Assembly (NCBI GenBank): GCA_020744425.1
Contig: JAGMUV010000020.1
Location: forward strand, 1,240,001-1,304,000
Direction of reading: 5' to 3'
Source: Dactylonectria macrodidyma
Taxonomy: Eukaryota; Ascomycota; Sordariomycetes; Hypocreales; Nectriaceae
Length of the DNA stretch: 64,000 bases
Shown here piece after piece: positions 1 through 12,269 of the stretch. Numbering within the stretch: the first letter of the stretch is position 1; each line of letters begins with the position of its first letter. A model generated the notes under the pieces. The model was not told where the DNA came from. It did not search any database and saw only the letters and a list, made by a program, of their open reading frames with translations. The translations under genes were made by a program, and so were the position numbers.

Positions 1-607
1 TGTGGGGAGTGGTGCCGTATGCACTGCTGCCCCATGAGCTGCCCCCAAATGAACTACTCACTTGTGACTTGCTCGCGTGCGACTTGCTCTCGCGCGTAGC
101 GTAAGAAGGAGGGGCCTCGTCTAGGAATGACTCACATGGCAATCTCCTCTCGGGACGGGAATTCTGGCACCAAGTGTGCCCGCATGGCGCAGCTTGTTCG
201 TGGAAGTTAGCCGCATGTGGTGTATCCAAGGCTGAAGAATCCACACCCAGATACCACTCTTGCTCTTCATCTTCCTCTTTCTGTTTTTCTTTTTCTCTCT
301 CCTCTGCTCTCTTTTCTTCTTTCCATTCGTATCTGTACACTTCTTCCTCTCGTCTCTCTCCAAGATGCTCCGATTCGTCTCCCTCTTGTCTCTCTCCAAG
401 TAGTTCCGATTCTTCTCCTTCAACCGGCTGCCACCTCTCTGACCGGTGCCTCAGCTTCCCCTGGGCCGCAAACCGAGTCCGGGCCTTGGCGATCAGAACT
501 TTGCGAACGTCTTTGTTTGCGGTGGCAATGGCCAGCGTGTCTATAAAAGACAAGGACTTGGGTTTGGGGCGAGAAGACATCTTCTCCTCTTCTTTGTTGT
601 TCGCCAT
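1..607 (-). CDS. Unidentified charged protein, 3' part beyond window
   Basis: An uninterrupted minus-strand frame of 202 codons runs from an ATG at 607 (context ACCAAAATGG, favourable) to the left edge without a stop, so the gene continues outside the window. Residues 1-60 are basic and moderately ordered, with a stretch reading SFIDTLAIATANKDVRK. Residues about 65-125 are very rich in Glu, Arg and Lys and probably form a charged helix or coiled coil. After that come a CGHTWC stretch and a Ser-rich tail. I do not recognise the family and assign no function. The length of the open frame and the good start favour a real gene. The low-complexity middle weakens the argument, because GA-rich DNA tends to stay open by chance. 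A splice site near the edge cannot be excluded. Confidence 0.5.
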   Translation of the reverse strand, partial: MANNKEEEKMSSRPKPKSLSFIDTLAIATANKDVRKVLIAKARTRFAAQGKLRHRSERWQPVEGEESELLGERQEGDESEHLGERREEEVYRYEWKEEKRAEEREKEKQKEEDEEQEWYLGVDSSALDTPHAANFHEQAAPCGHTWCQNSRPERRLPCESFLDEAPPSYATRESKSHASKSQVSSSFGGSSWGSSAYGTTPH

Positions 608-2318
608 TTTGGTGAACTCAGTTTGTGGTGGATTGTCGTCGAAACGAAGAAGATATCGGTGGTGATGAAGAACTCTGACGCAAGATTCGCAAAGAGAGGA
701 GCGGTACCTCACGAGAGGGAAAATGCAATCTCATTTATACAACGTAGTGAGAGGGACAGTGTTGCGAACAAACAGAGTACATGCCACATCTTGACGACAA
801 CGACGAGTTGTTCTTGGGACTGGGTGCACGGTTCAAAGCAGACTGTAAGGTAGTTCTCACACTCCAAGCAACATGAGGAAAGTGCCGCCAAACATGTTTG
901 CCCGTTCCCGCTTAGACCAGAGAGTGAGTAGAGGCATGAATCACGTATAGCAAATGTGGTCTATCCTTTGGCTTCCCTCTCCTCAAATCCACCGTCGTGC
1001 TCGTCGCGACATTACGGTCAAACCCCCGAAACCCCAACCCCTTGCCAGTCGAGCATATCCCAATCCACAAGGTCATCAGAAAAGTACAAAAGGCGGGAAG
1101 GGTTGTTCTCGAGTTCAAAGAACAAAGCATGTCCCCGCCATGTAGATCCGCTTTCTTTCTTGTCCCCGTTCTGTGAACAAGGCCATTGTTCAGCCTAGCC
1201 TCCCCAGATTCCAGCCAAACCCGTAGCGCCATGAGCAAACAGCCATCAGAGTTGCGGGCCAGCAAGACTTATGCGTCTATGCCAAGAGAGAATAGCTCCT
1301 TTCGTTGCGGTCTCTTTCCGCTTTACACTCGTCTTAACTTACGACGACGAACACACTCATCCACTCATCTCCAAGAGAACACGCTGGACTACTCTAACCA
1401 GCCAGGCAAACACACGCTCTCAGTCCAACCGTTAAGAACCATACAACGTACCTATTAGCCCGAGACACATATGGGTAGAGCCGAGCCAGTTTTGTCCTGT
1501 CTCAAGCCCAACCATTCCCTTCACTTTCTCCCTTCACATCTCTCTCCCTTGCATTACAAATCACCCAGGAACAAGTCTATGCCGCTCTGCGTCATATACC
1601 CCGACTCCCAACTCTTTTCCTTCACGAATAGACATTGCACAGAATTTGTCTTGAAAATCATCTGCGTCTTTTTGCATTCCAGTTCCTATTCCTATCTTAC
1701 ACAGCGGGCATTGATACCCCGTGGCTTCAAATCGAGCGCCAAAGCACACATATGCGTCAACATTAGGAACAGCCCATTCGTCATATACATCCGCACTCCA
1801 TTGTTATTTGGTTCCTTCCGCTGCTGTTCGTCTGTTCCTCCTCTTTCTCTCCTTCTCAAGTATGTCTCTTCTTCTTCCTCCTCTTCCGTCATCCATCAAA
1901 ATTGACGTTCCAAGCTCGCAAACCAAGGAAATATTTGAGTACAGGACAGTTTGCCTCCAACGCCATTTTTTCCAACACAAAGGAAGCCCAGCAAGTTCTC
2001 AGATCCCACACCTGCTATGAACACATGGGAAGAGGAAAACAAAAAGGACAGGTGCCCTCACCTTTCGTCTCGAGGGGGGTATTATCATTATCTACTAAAG
2101 GGAAAAAAATCGAAGCAAGGAAATGTGTGCTTGCACAGGGACGAAGCCGAGCCGGTCGAGCCGGTCGGACGGGGTTCGACTCAATGAAAGTAGGGGGCGC
2201 CACTATTGGGCAGGCCGTCCCTCAGGGTTGCGTGGGATGTGAACAAAAAAGAGAAAATCCAACGGTCTCGACGACGTCCACACGAGGAAGAGCATCAACA
2301 TTTCAAGCCGAGCTAACT
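608..2318. other. Intergenic, 1.7 kb: upstream of left-edge gene
   Basis: This stretch lies between the start of the left-edge gene and the stop of the C2H2 gene, both on the minus strand, so it should hold the promoter and leader of the first and the 3' end of the second. It is CT-rich around 1480-1900. The open frames in it are short and unlike any family I know. I see no RNA gene or repeat. Confidence 0.6.
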
Positions 2319-4233
2319 TCATGAAGAAACGCGAGGGTCGTTGAAATATTGCACCATGCCCCAATCAGCGGGCGGTGGGCCAGGGTTTTGTTGGTGTTGA
2401 TGTGTTGGGGTAGCCTGCTGCTCCATCACCGCGCCAGCGAGGCTCTCCCAGTCGTCGAACACGACGGGAGCTGGAGAATACTCAAATTCCATCATCGATT
2501 CACCAGCCTCCTGGGCGTGTGATGGTGGCGGTGGCAGCTCACGCTTGTCGAGAGGCGAAGGCACCGGCGGTGGCATGAGGGGAGAAGTGGAGGGTCCCAA
2601 GGGCGAGTGAGAAGCGGAATCGGGCGATGGTCGCGCTGACGGGAACGGCTGCGATGGTACGAGAATCGTATTGCGGAAAGGCGTCGTGAAGGGGTTTTGC
2701 TGTGGATCTGGAGAGGGCATCATCGACTGGTGAGAAGCCTGTGTCGGCAAAGTCATGAAAGACATGCGAGGATCGAAGCCCTGAGGACTGAGATTGGTGT
2801 GCGAGTACTGGGGGGAGGGGATGGGCGCCGAGGTCAGGACGATGTCGGCGAGATCGTATGCGACACTGACAATCCATTGAGCCTCGCCTTCGTCTCCGGA
2901 GAAGAACTCGAGCAGATCTTGAAGTTGGCCAGGGTTCTCATTCTCGAGGAAGCCCTGCGCACGACCAGTCTTACTTGGGTGCCAGCTGAACTGGGGTCGA
3001 CGACCGTTGTACTCGGACTGCTTGCTAACGACGAGAGCATCCCAGGCCTCGTGGATGAGGGGTTGGTGCAGCAAACCGTACACAACGCGCGAGTGCATCC
3101 AGTCACCCTTGGTCATGCCAGACTCGAAATGGCGAGCGACATGCTCGACATGGCGTTCACGGGCAGGGTGAAGAGCGGAACAGAAGCCGCAAGCCCAGTA
3201 CTTGCGCTTACGGAGGAACTTGACAACTTTCTCGGCATGGGGGCAGGTCTTGCAGCCATGGCATTGCTTGTGATGCTGGTTGAACGAGTTGGAACCCCAG
3301 AAGCTGCGATTGCAACCAGGCTCGGGGCAGGGGTACTTGCGCCAGCGCTCGTGAAATTCGTCCTCGTGTCGCTTCCAGTCGTACTTACGCTTGAAGCTAG
3401 TTTCGCACGAGGTACACCAGTAGATGTTGGTCTTACCGGTGGTGCCGTGGGGCGCACCAAGGGGACCAGTGACAGGAGTCGACGGAGGAAGAGGAAGCGG
3501 TGCCTGGGATCGAGGGCCGGTCGAGGTCGAATGCCAAGAGACGGAGGATTGGCCTGAGTTCGTGGACCAGATCGAGGCGTGGCCGGACGAGCCGGACGAA
3601 GTCGATGAGACGGATATCCTAGGGCGGTGGGTAAAAGGGGCCGAAGGAGGCATGAAGATAGCTACACGACAGGTTAGATGGGACGACTCAACACAACACG
3701 GCAAGGCATGGCAAGAGGTAACGGCATGAACGGGAGGAAAACTCAAATCACGACATACCAGAGACGTCTTCGGGAAGGGCTTCAACTTTGATGTCGCTAG
3801 GGGGCGTCGTGGTCGTCGAGGGGGAGTTGCTGGTGGGCGTCGTAACAGTCGGAATGGCAACAGGGACGGGAGGCGGCGGCGGGCATCGCATCGGCGGCGG
3901 GGGCACAAAACTGGTTTGTGGTTGCTGATGGCTAACAAGCGTTGGTTGCTGATGCTGTTGAGGCTGCTGAGGGAGTTGTTGGGGCTGCTGCTGCTGGTGT
4001 TGCTGCTGGAGGGCCAGCTGCAGGGACGGGCTTTCGTCGACCCATTGGTGGAGGAGATCCTTGGATAGGCCCGAGTCGATCAGGACCTGGAGGTTCTTCC
4101 TCGCCTCGGCGAGGACATCTTGTGCGTGATTGTCGTGCATCTGGGGCGGCGACGGGCTCGGGTGTTGAGACATCATTGGATGTTGCTGCTGGAATTGCTG
4201 TTGTTGCTGATGCGGACTCTGACTCTGATCCAT
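2319..4233 (-). CDS. C2H2 zinc-finger transcription regulator, Gln-rich N-terminus
   Basis: Two exons, 4233-3759 and 3661-2319, are joined across a 97-base intron (donor GTATGT, acceptor TGTAG) and give 605 residues. Residues 1-130 are rich in Gln and Pro, typical of an activation or low-complexity segment. Residues 240-262 form a finger C241-x2-C244-x12-H257-x4-H262, and residues 270-293 form a second, C270-x4-C275-x12-H288-x4-H293. A further Cys/His-rich stretch (WACGFC followed by three His) looks like a degenerate third finger. The C-terminal half is Pro/Ser-rich and ends in an acidic patch. This architecture is known from a Sordariomycete family of nuclear DNA-binding proteins; targets are not inferable. 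The ATG at 4233 is chosen because the Gln-rich exon opens there. A two-codon upstream ORF sits nine bases before it. An 8-kb gene-free stretch lies upstream. Confidence 0.9.
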
Positions 4234-4242
4234 GACCCGCTC

Positions 4243-4251
4243 TTACCGCAT
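4243..4251 (-). promoter_or_regulatory. Two-codon upstream ORF (ATG CGG TAA)
   Basis: On the minus strand the C2H2 leader contains ATG-CGG-TAA, ending nine bases before the main ATG at 4233. If the transcript starts upstream, ribosomes would meet this mini-ORF first. The same bases also form a good splice-donor match (GCG|GTAAGAGC), so the site could be a 5'-UTR donor instead. Both readings are inference. Confidence 0.4.
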
Positions 4252-5021
4252 CTGAGGGTTACAACAGCGACTGACGAAGAGAAGAGCGAGCGAATGAACG
4301 AGAGACAAGAGCGAGCGTGGGTTTTGCGAAGAGTGTGTTTTGGTTATTGTTGATTGTTGGTAAATGGTTGTTGTGTACAGTACGTACGTACGGAGCTGCG
4401 TCCAAGCAAAAGGGGATGTTGTTTTCAAGCGAGTGTGGTGTGGACGAGCCGACGACGACGGGAGAATGGGAGGCAACACACACAAAGAAGGTGCGTGATG
4501 ACCAGAAGGCGGTAGTTGTATGAGCGCGTAGGAGGAGGGAAAGAGGGAAGAGAGGGTCGAGGTGTGGGTGGGAGGAGTTGGAGAGGTTAGATTAGAGAGC
4601 GAGGCTTGGGTCAGGGCGTGGGCGTGGGACGAGCGGAAACGGGGTGGGAGGAGTGAAGAGTGCAGAAAGAGGAGACGACAGGAAGGAGGAGCAAGGAGGA
4701 AGGGGCGAGTTGAGTGGGAAGTGGAAAGGAAGGAACGCCAAGGCACGGACAAGGATGGGATACCCAGGCCAGGGACCGGCCAGGGGCAGAGCGGCCCAGG
4801 GGAGAAGAGACAGGCTGCACAGGCGGGCTGGATAAGACGATGGGACTCCGTCCTCTGCCCAAAGGCCCTATGCGGCGTTCTGTCTCTGGCTCGGCTCCGT
4901 CTAACGTCCCGTTTCTGGGCCTCGCTCAGACTCTTTTTTTGTCTCTTATTCCCTATCCCGTCCCCTGCGATCTAAATGAGAAAGGAAATGCGTGGCATAT
5001 TTCTCCGAGCGCAGTTACTAC

Positions 5022-5033
5022 CTACGTACGTAG
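5022..5033. repeat. 12-base perfect palindrome CTACGTACGTAG
   Basis: A perfect palindrome set in a wider imperfect inverted repeat (TTACTAC before it, GTAATTAG after it). It belongs to a set of TACGTA/CCTAGG/CCGTACGG palindromes seen at several intergenic places in this window. Confidence 0.7.
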
Positions 5034-7415
5034 TAATTAGTAGCAGATCATTCTTCTTCTCTCGGCACGGGAAGCGAAGAGGGGCGTGGGAAATCCCGCC
5101 ATCAAAGGTTGCCCTCCTCCTCTCACTCCTTCACATCCACCTTTCCCGTGGCTCGGGCTATTTGGCTCGGAGGAGGAAGAGGAGAGGGGCTTTTCTTTGG
5201 CTGGCTGTTTGGCCTCCTCCTCCTCTGGCTGGCGCTCGAACTTGGCTTCCCCCGGGCGACGCCTACCCACGCGTCTACCTACCCGGCTGGTTGTCCACTA
5301 GGGAACCTAACCAGGACGCGCGCGAAATCAACACACGGACGGGCAGAACAGTGGTAAAACTAGCTCCGCCCGGCCCTGAACGCCTTCTGTAAATGCGATC
5401 GCGCAGTCGGCCGTGGGCTGCGACTCCCCTCCCCATGTCCCTCCCAGCGCCCGAAAGTGACAACCCTCCCGCCCCTCCTTCAGTGGCATTTTGCGCTGGG
5501 GAGTCCCCAGCACGTCAGGAACAGGCCGCAAATCGTGCCCGCAGCGCGATGGGGTTATGCCTCCTCGCTTGCGCAAACCCGCTGCTGCGGTGTGCCCTAA
5601 ATAAATGCAAAGGAAAAATAAAGGGTTACGGGGCGGCGGTGGTTTATAAAAAGTAAAATTGAACGAGCTGCACACTTGGCGGCTTCTGATGGCGAGTGGG
5701 ATGCTTGAAAGGGCTTGTGGAGCTCTGTTCGCAGCGGCGTTGTTCAACGTACACGGCCGAGCCGCGGACTGTTGCCGGTTGAACGACAAAACCAGTGTGG
5801 TGGCGGCATGTCGGCGTACTGTAATCAATTACCTGCAGCTCATAAGCCCGCGTCTCCGACACAGCGAAGAGAGAGGAGACTGATGGCAGCAGTGGGGAGC
5901 TGGAGCAACTTAGACAACACTAAAGGTCGAACCGGACGGGTGGTGCCGCGTCAATGTGTGAGAAGTTGTCTCGAGCCATGATGATATCGACGTCGGGCCG
6001 AGTTGATTGGCTCTTCTGCAGCTCTAGATTATCAATCCAGGAGATGCTAGGATAAACTAAGAGGATGAGTAGCGGGGGGCCATGCGATCGGGACCCATTG
6101 CCCTTTCCGTCTTGTGCCTGTCCTGTCCAGTTTAATGTCCTCAACCACGGGACAGTTCAATTCAATTGTGCCTCGTGACGCCGACTCTCTGCATGTGTCC
6201 GTGTCTGCCTCTCTCATTCAGCGCCCTGTGCGTTGTGTCGCTCAAAATAAGACGGGCCCTCGTAGCGGATGGATCGCCAAGCAGTGGTCGATCCCCAACC
6301 ACAGACTCTGAACTCACAGCAAGCCTGTTTCTCATTAACACGGCTTCACACGCGCACCAAGCAATTGCCCTGCGCGGCATGACACCTCCCACCTCGAGCC
6401 TCCCTCCTCCCTCATTCGATGTGCCGTTCAGGCATCGCAGGGATGGCCACACCAACCTATGAGTGATCCTTCTGGGGCGGCGAGAGACGAAATGGGTCCC
6501 CTCTTAGGGTCGATGACTGGGGCTGGGATTTCGCCCGGGATCAGAGCATGCAGCATGTGCTGGGGAGGGGCCCTGGGGGATGGATGGATGAGGGCGGCAT
6601 CGCAACTGGGTCCCGGCTCGTAGAGGCGCGTCATACTGGGCCAGGTTCGATGTGCGACTGCATAAGAAAAGACGAGCAACCCGTTTTTGGGCCTTTGCGA
6701 TTAGTGAGCCGGGGAGGCGGACACGGCAGGTCACAACGAGCTGCGAACAGCGAAGGGGAGAGAAGAAGAAGAAAAAAGGGCCAAGCTTACAGTGATTGCT
6801 GCGCTGACTTCCAGCAGTGCCGCGCGCATCCTCAGGCGATTCGACTGTGAGATCATGAATGGGAATCCATTGTCCAACAAACCCCATCTCAGGCACTACG
6901 AAAGTAAAAAAGTATAGACACTGACACTGACACACATTACACCCCTGCCCTGCTGGAACCTGAGGTCATTCAGCGCTCTCCTCCGCTGCCTCCATTCCGC
7001 CCTCCGAACCCCATGCCAGGGGCCGGTGGCTTTTGCGGCTTGACGTAGCTCCGTTCTCTAGCCCGTTCACAGGCATCGGTCTGATCCGATCCCGTGGAGA
7101 GAGGTAGGCTATTACCGACTCTTGTGTCCCGAGTCGCCGTGCTGTCCCTCGACGTAGTATCCGTCGAGCAGTGACAGACAGAGGGAGGGTCTGGACGACT
7201 GAGTGTCGTCACGTCACTATTAATTGTCATTTATTTTGGGCGATTTCTGTTTTCGGCCTCTGCCGCGCGCTGTTTTGCTATAATACTGCTGTTTATTATT
7301 ACATTTCATTTCTCCTAACCTCCGAAGCCTGTCGGGAAGTAATACCACGTACGCAAACAGTAAACAAAACAAAAATCGACTCTCCCGTCCGTCCCAGAGT
7401 TGGAAGAAAAATAAA

Positions 7416-7426
7416 GGGGGGGGGGG
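7416..7426. repeat. Homopolymer run of 11 G
   Basis: Eleven consecutive G follow an A-rich stretch. The true length is prone to sequencing error. No function is inferred. Confidence 0.8.
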
Positions 7427-10400
7427 TGTGTACGCATCAGTGGAAAAATCAAAGAGTCCCATCTCCGGCGTTCCCTTGCCCTCGCACCGACTGACTGAAT
7501 GACTGATGGACTGGTCATCATGCTCCTCTTGCTCCTGTTCTCTGTGCGTTCTTTTCTCCTCTGTTTGATTTACCGAGTCTCTCTTGCCCTCCCATCCTTC
7601 CTGTCATCGGTTACAGATACGCACGTCCTCGTCGAGTCCAGCCCTCTTCTTTTTTAGATGGTTTCTGGCATCTCTGCCTCTCCCGGTGCAACAGGAACAG
7701 GCGTACCTGAAACAAGATCAACCAGGGCCTCCTCACACTACTGTGTGCCAGAGGCGGAGGGTGCTTGGGTGTTTGGGTGCCTGACTTGACTGCCCTCTCA
7801 GTGCGTGCCTGTAGGCTCTGGTCACTGTGAGAGCGGCTGGGTCTGGCCGGGTTCTTTGGCTGGGGGTCCTCTATCGCGCAACGCGTTACCCACGGACCAC
7901 CATCCCGAGCCCAGCGTTTCGAAACGGGGCCAGAAGGCGGTCGTCAGTTCCCGCCAATCAAGGCATCGTGTCCCCGCTGGGAGTGGAGACTAAATCTTGC
8001 CGTCATCTTATGATTTTCCATACTCTGGTCATTCTGGCAGAAGCGCAAGAAGAGCATGCAGTAGAGCCCCCTCCCTCCTCCCCAGGTCGCCCCGAAGGCC
8101 CAGGCTACAGGGGCTCATGGGGGCCGTGGGGAAGCTAATAAGGAGAGCTTCTGGGTAAACTGGGACTCTAGACTCGCCCAAGGCTTGGCTAGGCTTGGCT
8201 CGACTTGCACCAGGATAACCAGGGCCTGTCACCCCATGCCCGCGCCAGGCTTGCTACACGGCGTCTGGTTGGCTTGTTAAGCGGGAAGCTGTCGACTTTG
8301 TCCGGGCCCCCGTGGCCAGTGGCGGCCGTTATTCCACCCAAGAAACCCGCCGACGGGACTCCACCTCAATCCAGGAGTCAGATCTGCCGGGTCACCCTCG
8401 GTCTGGGAGGTCGAGAGAGGAAGGGGCCTTACCTTATTTGTGAGGTACGCAGGCGCCTCCAAAGCCTACACAAATAGGAACACAGACAGCCGGGTACTGC
8501 AGAGCAACCTAGGTAATTAATAGCCCTGCCTTACCTCACTGCGTATGTCTGGACTTTCTGGGCTTGAGGCTTGTATCCCGTCTAGTTCCTTTTGCCCCAC
8601 ACGCTTTCCACAAGCCATGTCCACACGCATGTCCACAGTGACACAATCCCCTCCCCTCCCCTCTGCCTGTCTGTCTTTCTCTCTCTTGGCTTTCCTTCCC
8701 CCTGGCTAATGGATCATGGCTTTTCACAGGCTGGCCCGAGGGACCAGAGACAGCGCCCCGCCATACACCCACCCAGCGACTTGCACCGCCTATCTCATCC
8801 AACCAGCCAACGACGTGTGCCGTGTATCTGCGTTGTCTGCAGGCGCTGCTGTATGCTTGGGTATGCAGCTGCATGCTGTAACTTTTATGCCGTAGGCTGT
8901 AGGCTGTTTGCTGTAAGGCATGCTGCGTTGTCGGCACCTTGGTGCGCATCGGCATATGCATCTCTCTCTCGCTGTCTCACTGCATTGCTCTCGCTAACAC
9001 AGGCTGCATTGCACACTGCCTCACCCCCCTGGTCCATACAGCTGTCAATCGCCCATCTCACCTGTCCCTATCCCTCTCCGGGCACTTTTTTGCTATAGCA
9101 CCCCCGCGGTTATGGCTTGTCTTCTCTCTTCCCCCTCCCAATTGTCATCAACGTCAGCATCACCATCCGAGTGTCAGCCAGCAGCATCACCCCACAAGGG
9201 CACCCAAGCTTTCTGTACTAGTTTCTCTTTGAAGCCTGCCTTCGTTGCTCGGCGAAGTTGATCACAGCCCACACTTGGCCGTGTTGGTCTTAGCAGTGAG
9301 ATCCCAGAGCGCCCAGGAACCGCACCCTGGGGGCCCTAACTCATCGCCATTCATCAGCCATCTTCATCGTCTTTCCCACGTTTCTACCCCGGCACCAACA
9401 GCTCCATTCCCAGGCCCGCCGAGATGAGATCATACTCGTTCTTTGTCCTGTCTTGTCTCTCTTTGTGCGGGCGCAATCCTGAATCCCGAATCCCAACGCC
9501 ACTCGCAGCAGCGCCAGAATCTGTAACAGTCTGATGATACCAGAGCTCTCATCACAAATCCCACACGGTAACTACCTTGTCCATGCCGCAATTGTGCAGC
9601 AAGCCATGACCCCCCGTGCAGTAAACCTCAGCACCTTGATCCAGTTAGCCGACCGCTAGACCAACAGAAAAATCCACATCTGCCTCCCAAGGCTCTATTC
9701 GGGTCATCAGCAAGGGACAAACCCCCGGGGGTCCATAAAATCACATCCCATCCCCAATCCCTGCGCGCATCGCGCTGCTCCATTGGTCCCCCGAGGACCC
9801 CGAGCCAGTCCTCTGTGAAATTGTCATTTCGTATCTTGCTCCCGGTTTGTACCTTGAGCCTTGCAACAAGCCTTCTGATGAGTCCCGACTGATGACCTCG
9901 CCCATTTGTTCGAGAAGGCAAGAAGGCGAGAGATCTCACACAGGTCACTTTCAGCTCCGCTCACACCCCTTTTTTTTTTCCTTCATCCTCAGGACCTCAG
10001 CCCGGCATCCACCTGTTCTTCAACTAACAAAAAATTAATTAACCTGACTTGTTCTTCTCCAGTTTTGCCGCCAGGAACCACACACAGACCCAAAAATGCA
10101 AGACACTTGACGATCCGATGACGATGGCTGGCTGCTAGGCCATGCTCAATGAAGCTTCTCAAGTGATGGATTGATTGGGCCGCCCGATTGACGGGTTGTT
10201 GACGATTCTACCGGGACTTCTGTGACGGGCCCCGTACCGATATGCAGAGCGCAGATCGGATGTATCGAATATGCGGATACTCGTGTGCGCTTCCTTGCCT
10301 TGCTTACTTGTTCTCTCCTGTCTTTCGCCTTCCCGACGTTGACTCAGTTGGTCGTCCCTCCCAGGCGTCGTCATTGCGTTGCGTTCTTTTCCAGCGTTGC

Positions 10401-10733
10401 ATCCCGCGCTCACGAGAACCAGCCATGGGAGCGAATCCCTCCCCCCGTGCTCGGCCCCAACCAGGGGTGTCGACTAAGTAGGTAACTCCTGACCCTCTTG
10501 CCACTCGATAACGTGAGTTGCGCGTTGTTGCATTGCGTTGTCCTTTTGTGTTGCGTTGCCCTGCGTTTCCCTGCGAGTCCGAGCCGTTCGCGCGGGCCAA
10601 ATGCCCCGACGAGCAGCAGTCTATTTCCGGAATAGTCACCGGATAAAGAGCCAAGTTTGGAACTGGCGGCCCTCTTGGGACAAATGAATGGCCGTTTTTA
10701 TCCAAGACATTGTGTACGTAGTCCATAATAAGC

Positions 10734-10747
10734 ACTCCGTACGGAGT
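10734..10747. repeat. 14-base perfect palindrome ACTCCGTACGGAGT
   Basis: A perfect inverted repeat in the gene-free region. Partial copies of the same word (ACGGAGT) recur as direct repeats at 59283-59301 and singly near 22650. Confidence 0.75.
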
Positions 10748-12269
10748 CATAGTTCGTACAACGCCATATGCACAGGTAGTGCAATCCATGCTGCGCATAA
10801 TCTAACTTGTACATTGGTGGCGTCTCTTCTGTGTTACACCATTGTCAAATGATTCTTCGTACCTTATGTAGTTAGTATGAACAAGAGTGACAATAATAGC
10901 TACTATACAATGCCGAGTTATATTGGTAACCAAAAGAAAGAAGAAAAAAGGAAAATATGTTATCGGTGCTATATAAGTCTTCATTATGTTTCTCCAGTCG
11001 TTTTGCCGATGTTTGTTTCTAGCAACATTACATTGCTTCTGTTGTCTTGCCGTTATTAGTCTCCTCTCATGCACACCCTCTCACCCACACACTACACTCT
11101 CGGTCTTCGTTTCCCTCTCTGGTCTTCTTCTGAGTTTCGGGTTCGTTTTCTGTTTAGCCCGGTTCTGCTTGCACTCGCACTGGCATCTCCACTTTCTCGG
11201 CCCATCCCCAACCAACTCCTCGTGTTCGCTCCGCATGGCTGAATGTGTTTCAACTTCATTTTTTTTCTCCGACTCGTCAATGGGTTGCCTTATTCCCTCG
11301 GGAACACCCACCGACCCCCTCGTGTGAAGAACCAACAGAGTGGCACTCCACCAAGTTTAACGCCGGGTGAGAAGTAGCGCCACCGCTATGCCCAAGACGA
11401 TCGTCGCCGTCCTCCATCTAAGACACTTCGAACCTCGTCCGGGTTGTTTAGCGAAATCTCCTTAGAAAAAAAGCATGTATTAAAGAGTTCTCTGCGTGCC
11501 GAAGAATGTCGGGAAAGCGCCCGATCCCCACTCCCGATTGCCGTCACCAGAGAGCATGCTTGTTTGGGACAGGAAGCGTCTCGGAGGATATTGAGAGGGT
11601 GGGTGGCCAGAGTCGAGGCGGCCGGTACCAACACCACGGTGCTGCACGTCACACATCCCATGTTGGAGCAACAGCCCACTAGATGCTCCTCCAACTTCCC
11701 ATCTGCGGCTCTCTCGTAGCCCCAGCGAGTGTGTGCGGCGTGTGCTGTGCATGTGCTGAACATCAAACATCCGGCCCTCGCGGCCCCTGCTCAGGAGCCC
11801 AGCCCCGTCCACCCTCGCCCGTACCATCCCGGGGCCAGAACCACTACATGTTCAATGTTCCATGTTCCTAGATGATCGACCTTTTCCCAACGCCGTTGAA
11901 CTCTGCTGCCGCCAAGATTCCACGCACAAGGCATCAGGCCCACCCGGCACACACGAGCTGAGGTCATCTCGGCCGAGCACTGCCACCACTCGCGGCATGT
12001 AGTGGCACCTTCATGTTTGAAGTTTCCACTGTGCCTGGCCCTGGCCTTCCCGCGTGTCCGTGCTGACGCCTCCAGGCCAACTGTTGCTGACCCCCAAAAA
12101 CTCCATGATCTCACAGAAAGCCATTGCAAACCACACCGAAGGTATCGCACGGCCGCGTATGCCAAAAAAAGAACATCAACCAGACGCATACTGTTCCAGG
12201 CTCACGTCCATCTATCAAAGGACCACCCTCCAAAACTGCGTCACCCAATGACGTCGGTGAGCCACCGCC

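Larger units (their letters stand above)
4234..12269. other. 8-kb gene-free region
   Basis: This is upstream of the C2H2 gene and downstream of PEX16. Open frames are short, mostly lack an ATG, and show no recognisable domain. The first 600 bases next to the C2H2 gene are GA-rich on the + strand, so the leader would be CT-rich. Palindromes lie at 4381-4390, 5022-5033, 8507-8514 and 10734-10747, and an 11-base G run at 7416-7426. GTTGCG-like repeats occur around 10517-10575. I see no transposon termini or tRNA. Part of it is probably a long leader or regulatory region; a noncoding RNA cannot be excluded. Confidence 0.55.

Noticed and set aside
2165..2190. GGTTCGACTC resembling a tRNA B box
   Set aside because: The flanking bases cannot form the T-arm stem and no A box fits upstream.
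2697..3557. Plus-strand frame of 286 codons
   Set aside because: It is antisense to the zinc-finger exon, whose fingers and splice junction are clear.
10986..11327. 113-codon Cys-rich frame with signal-like N-terminus, a possible small secreted protein
   Set aside because: The hydrophobic and Cys-rich look comes from a TCT/CTT-rich stretch; no cleavage site or paired Cys pattern.
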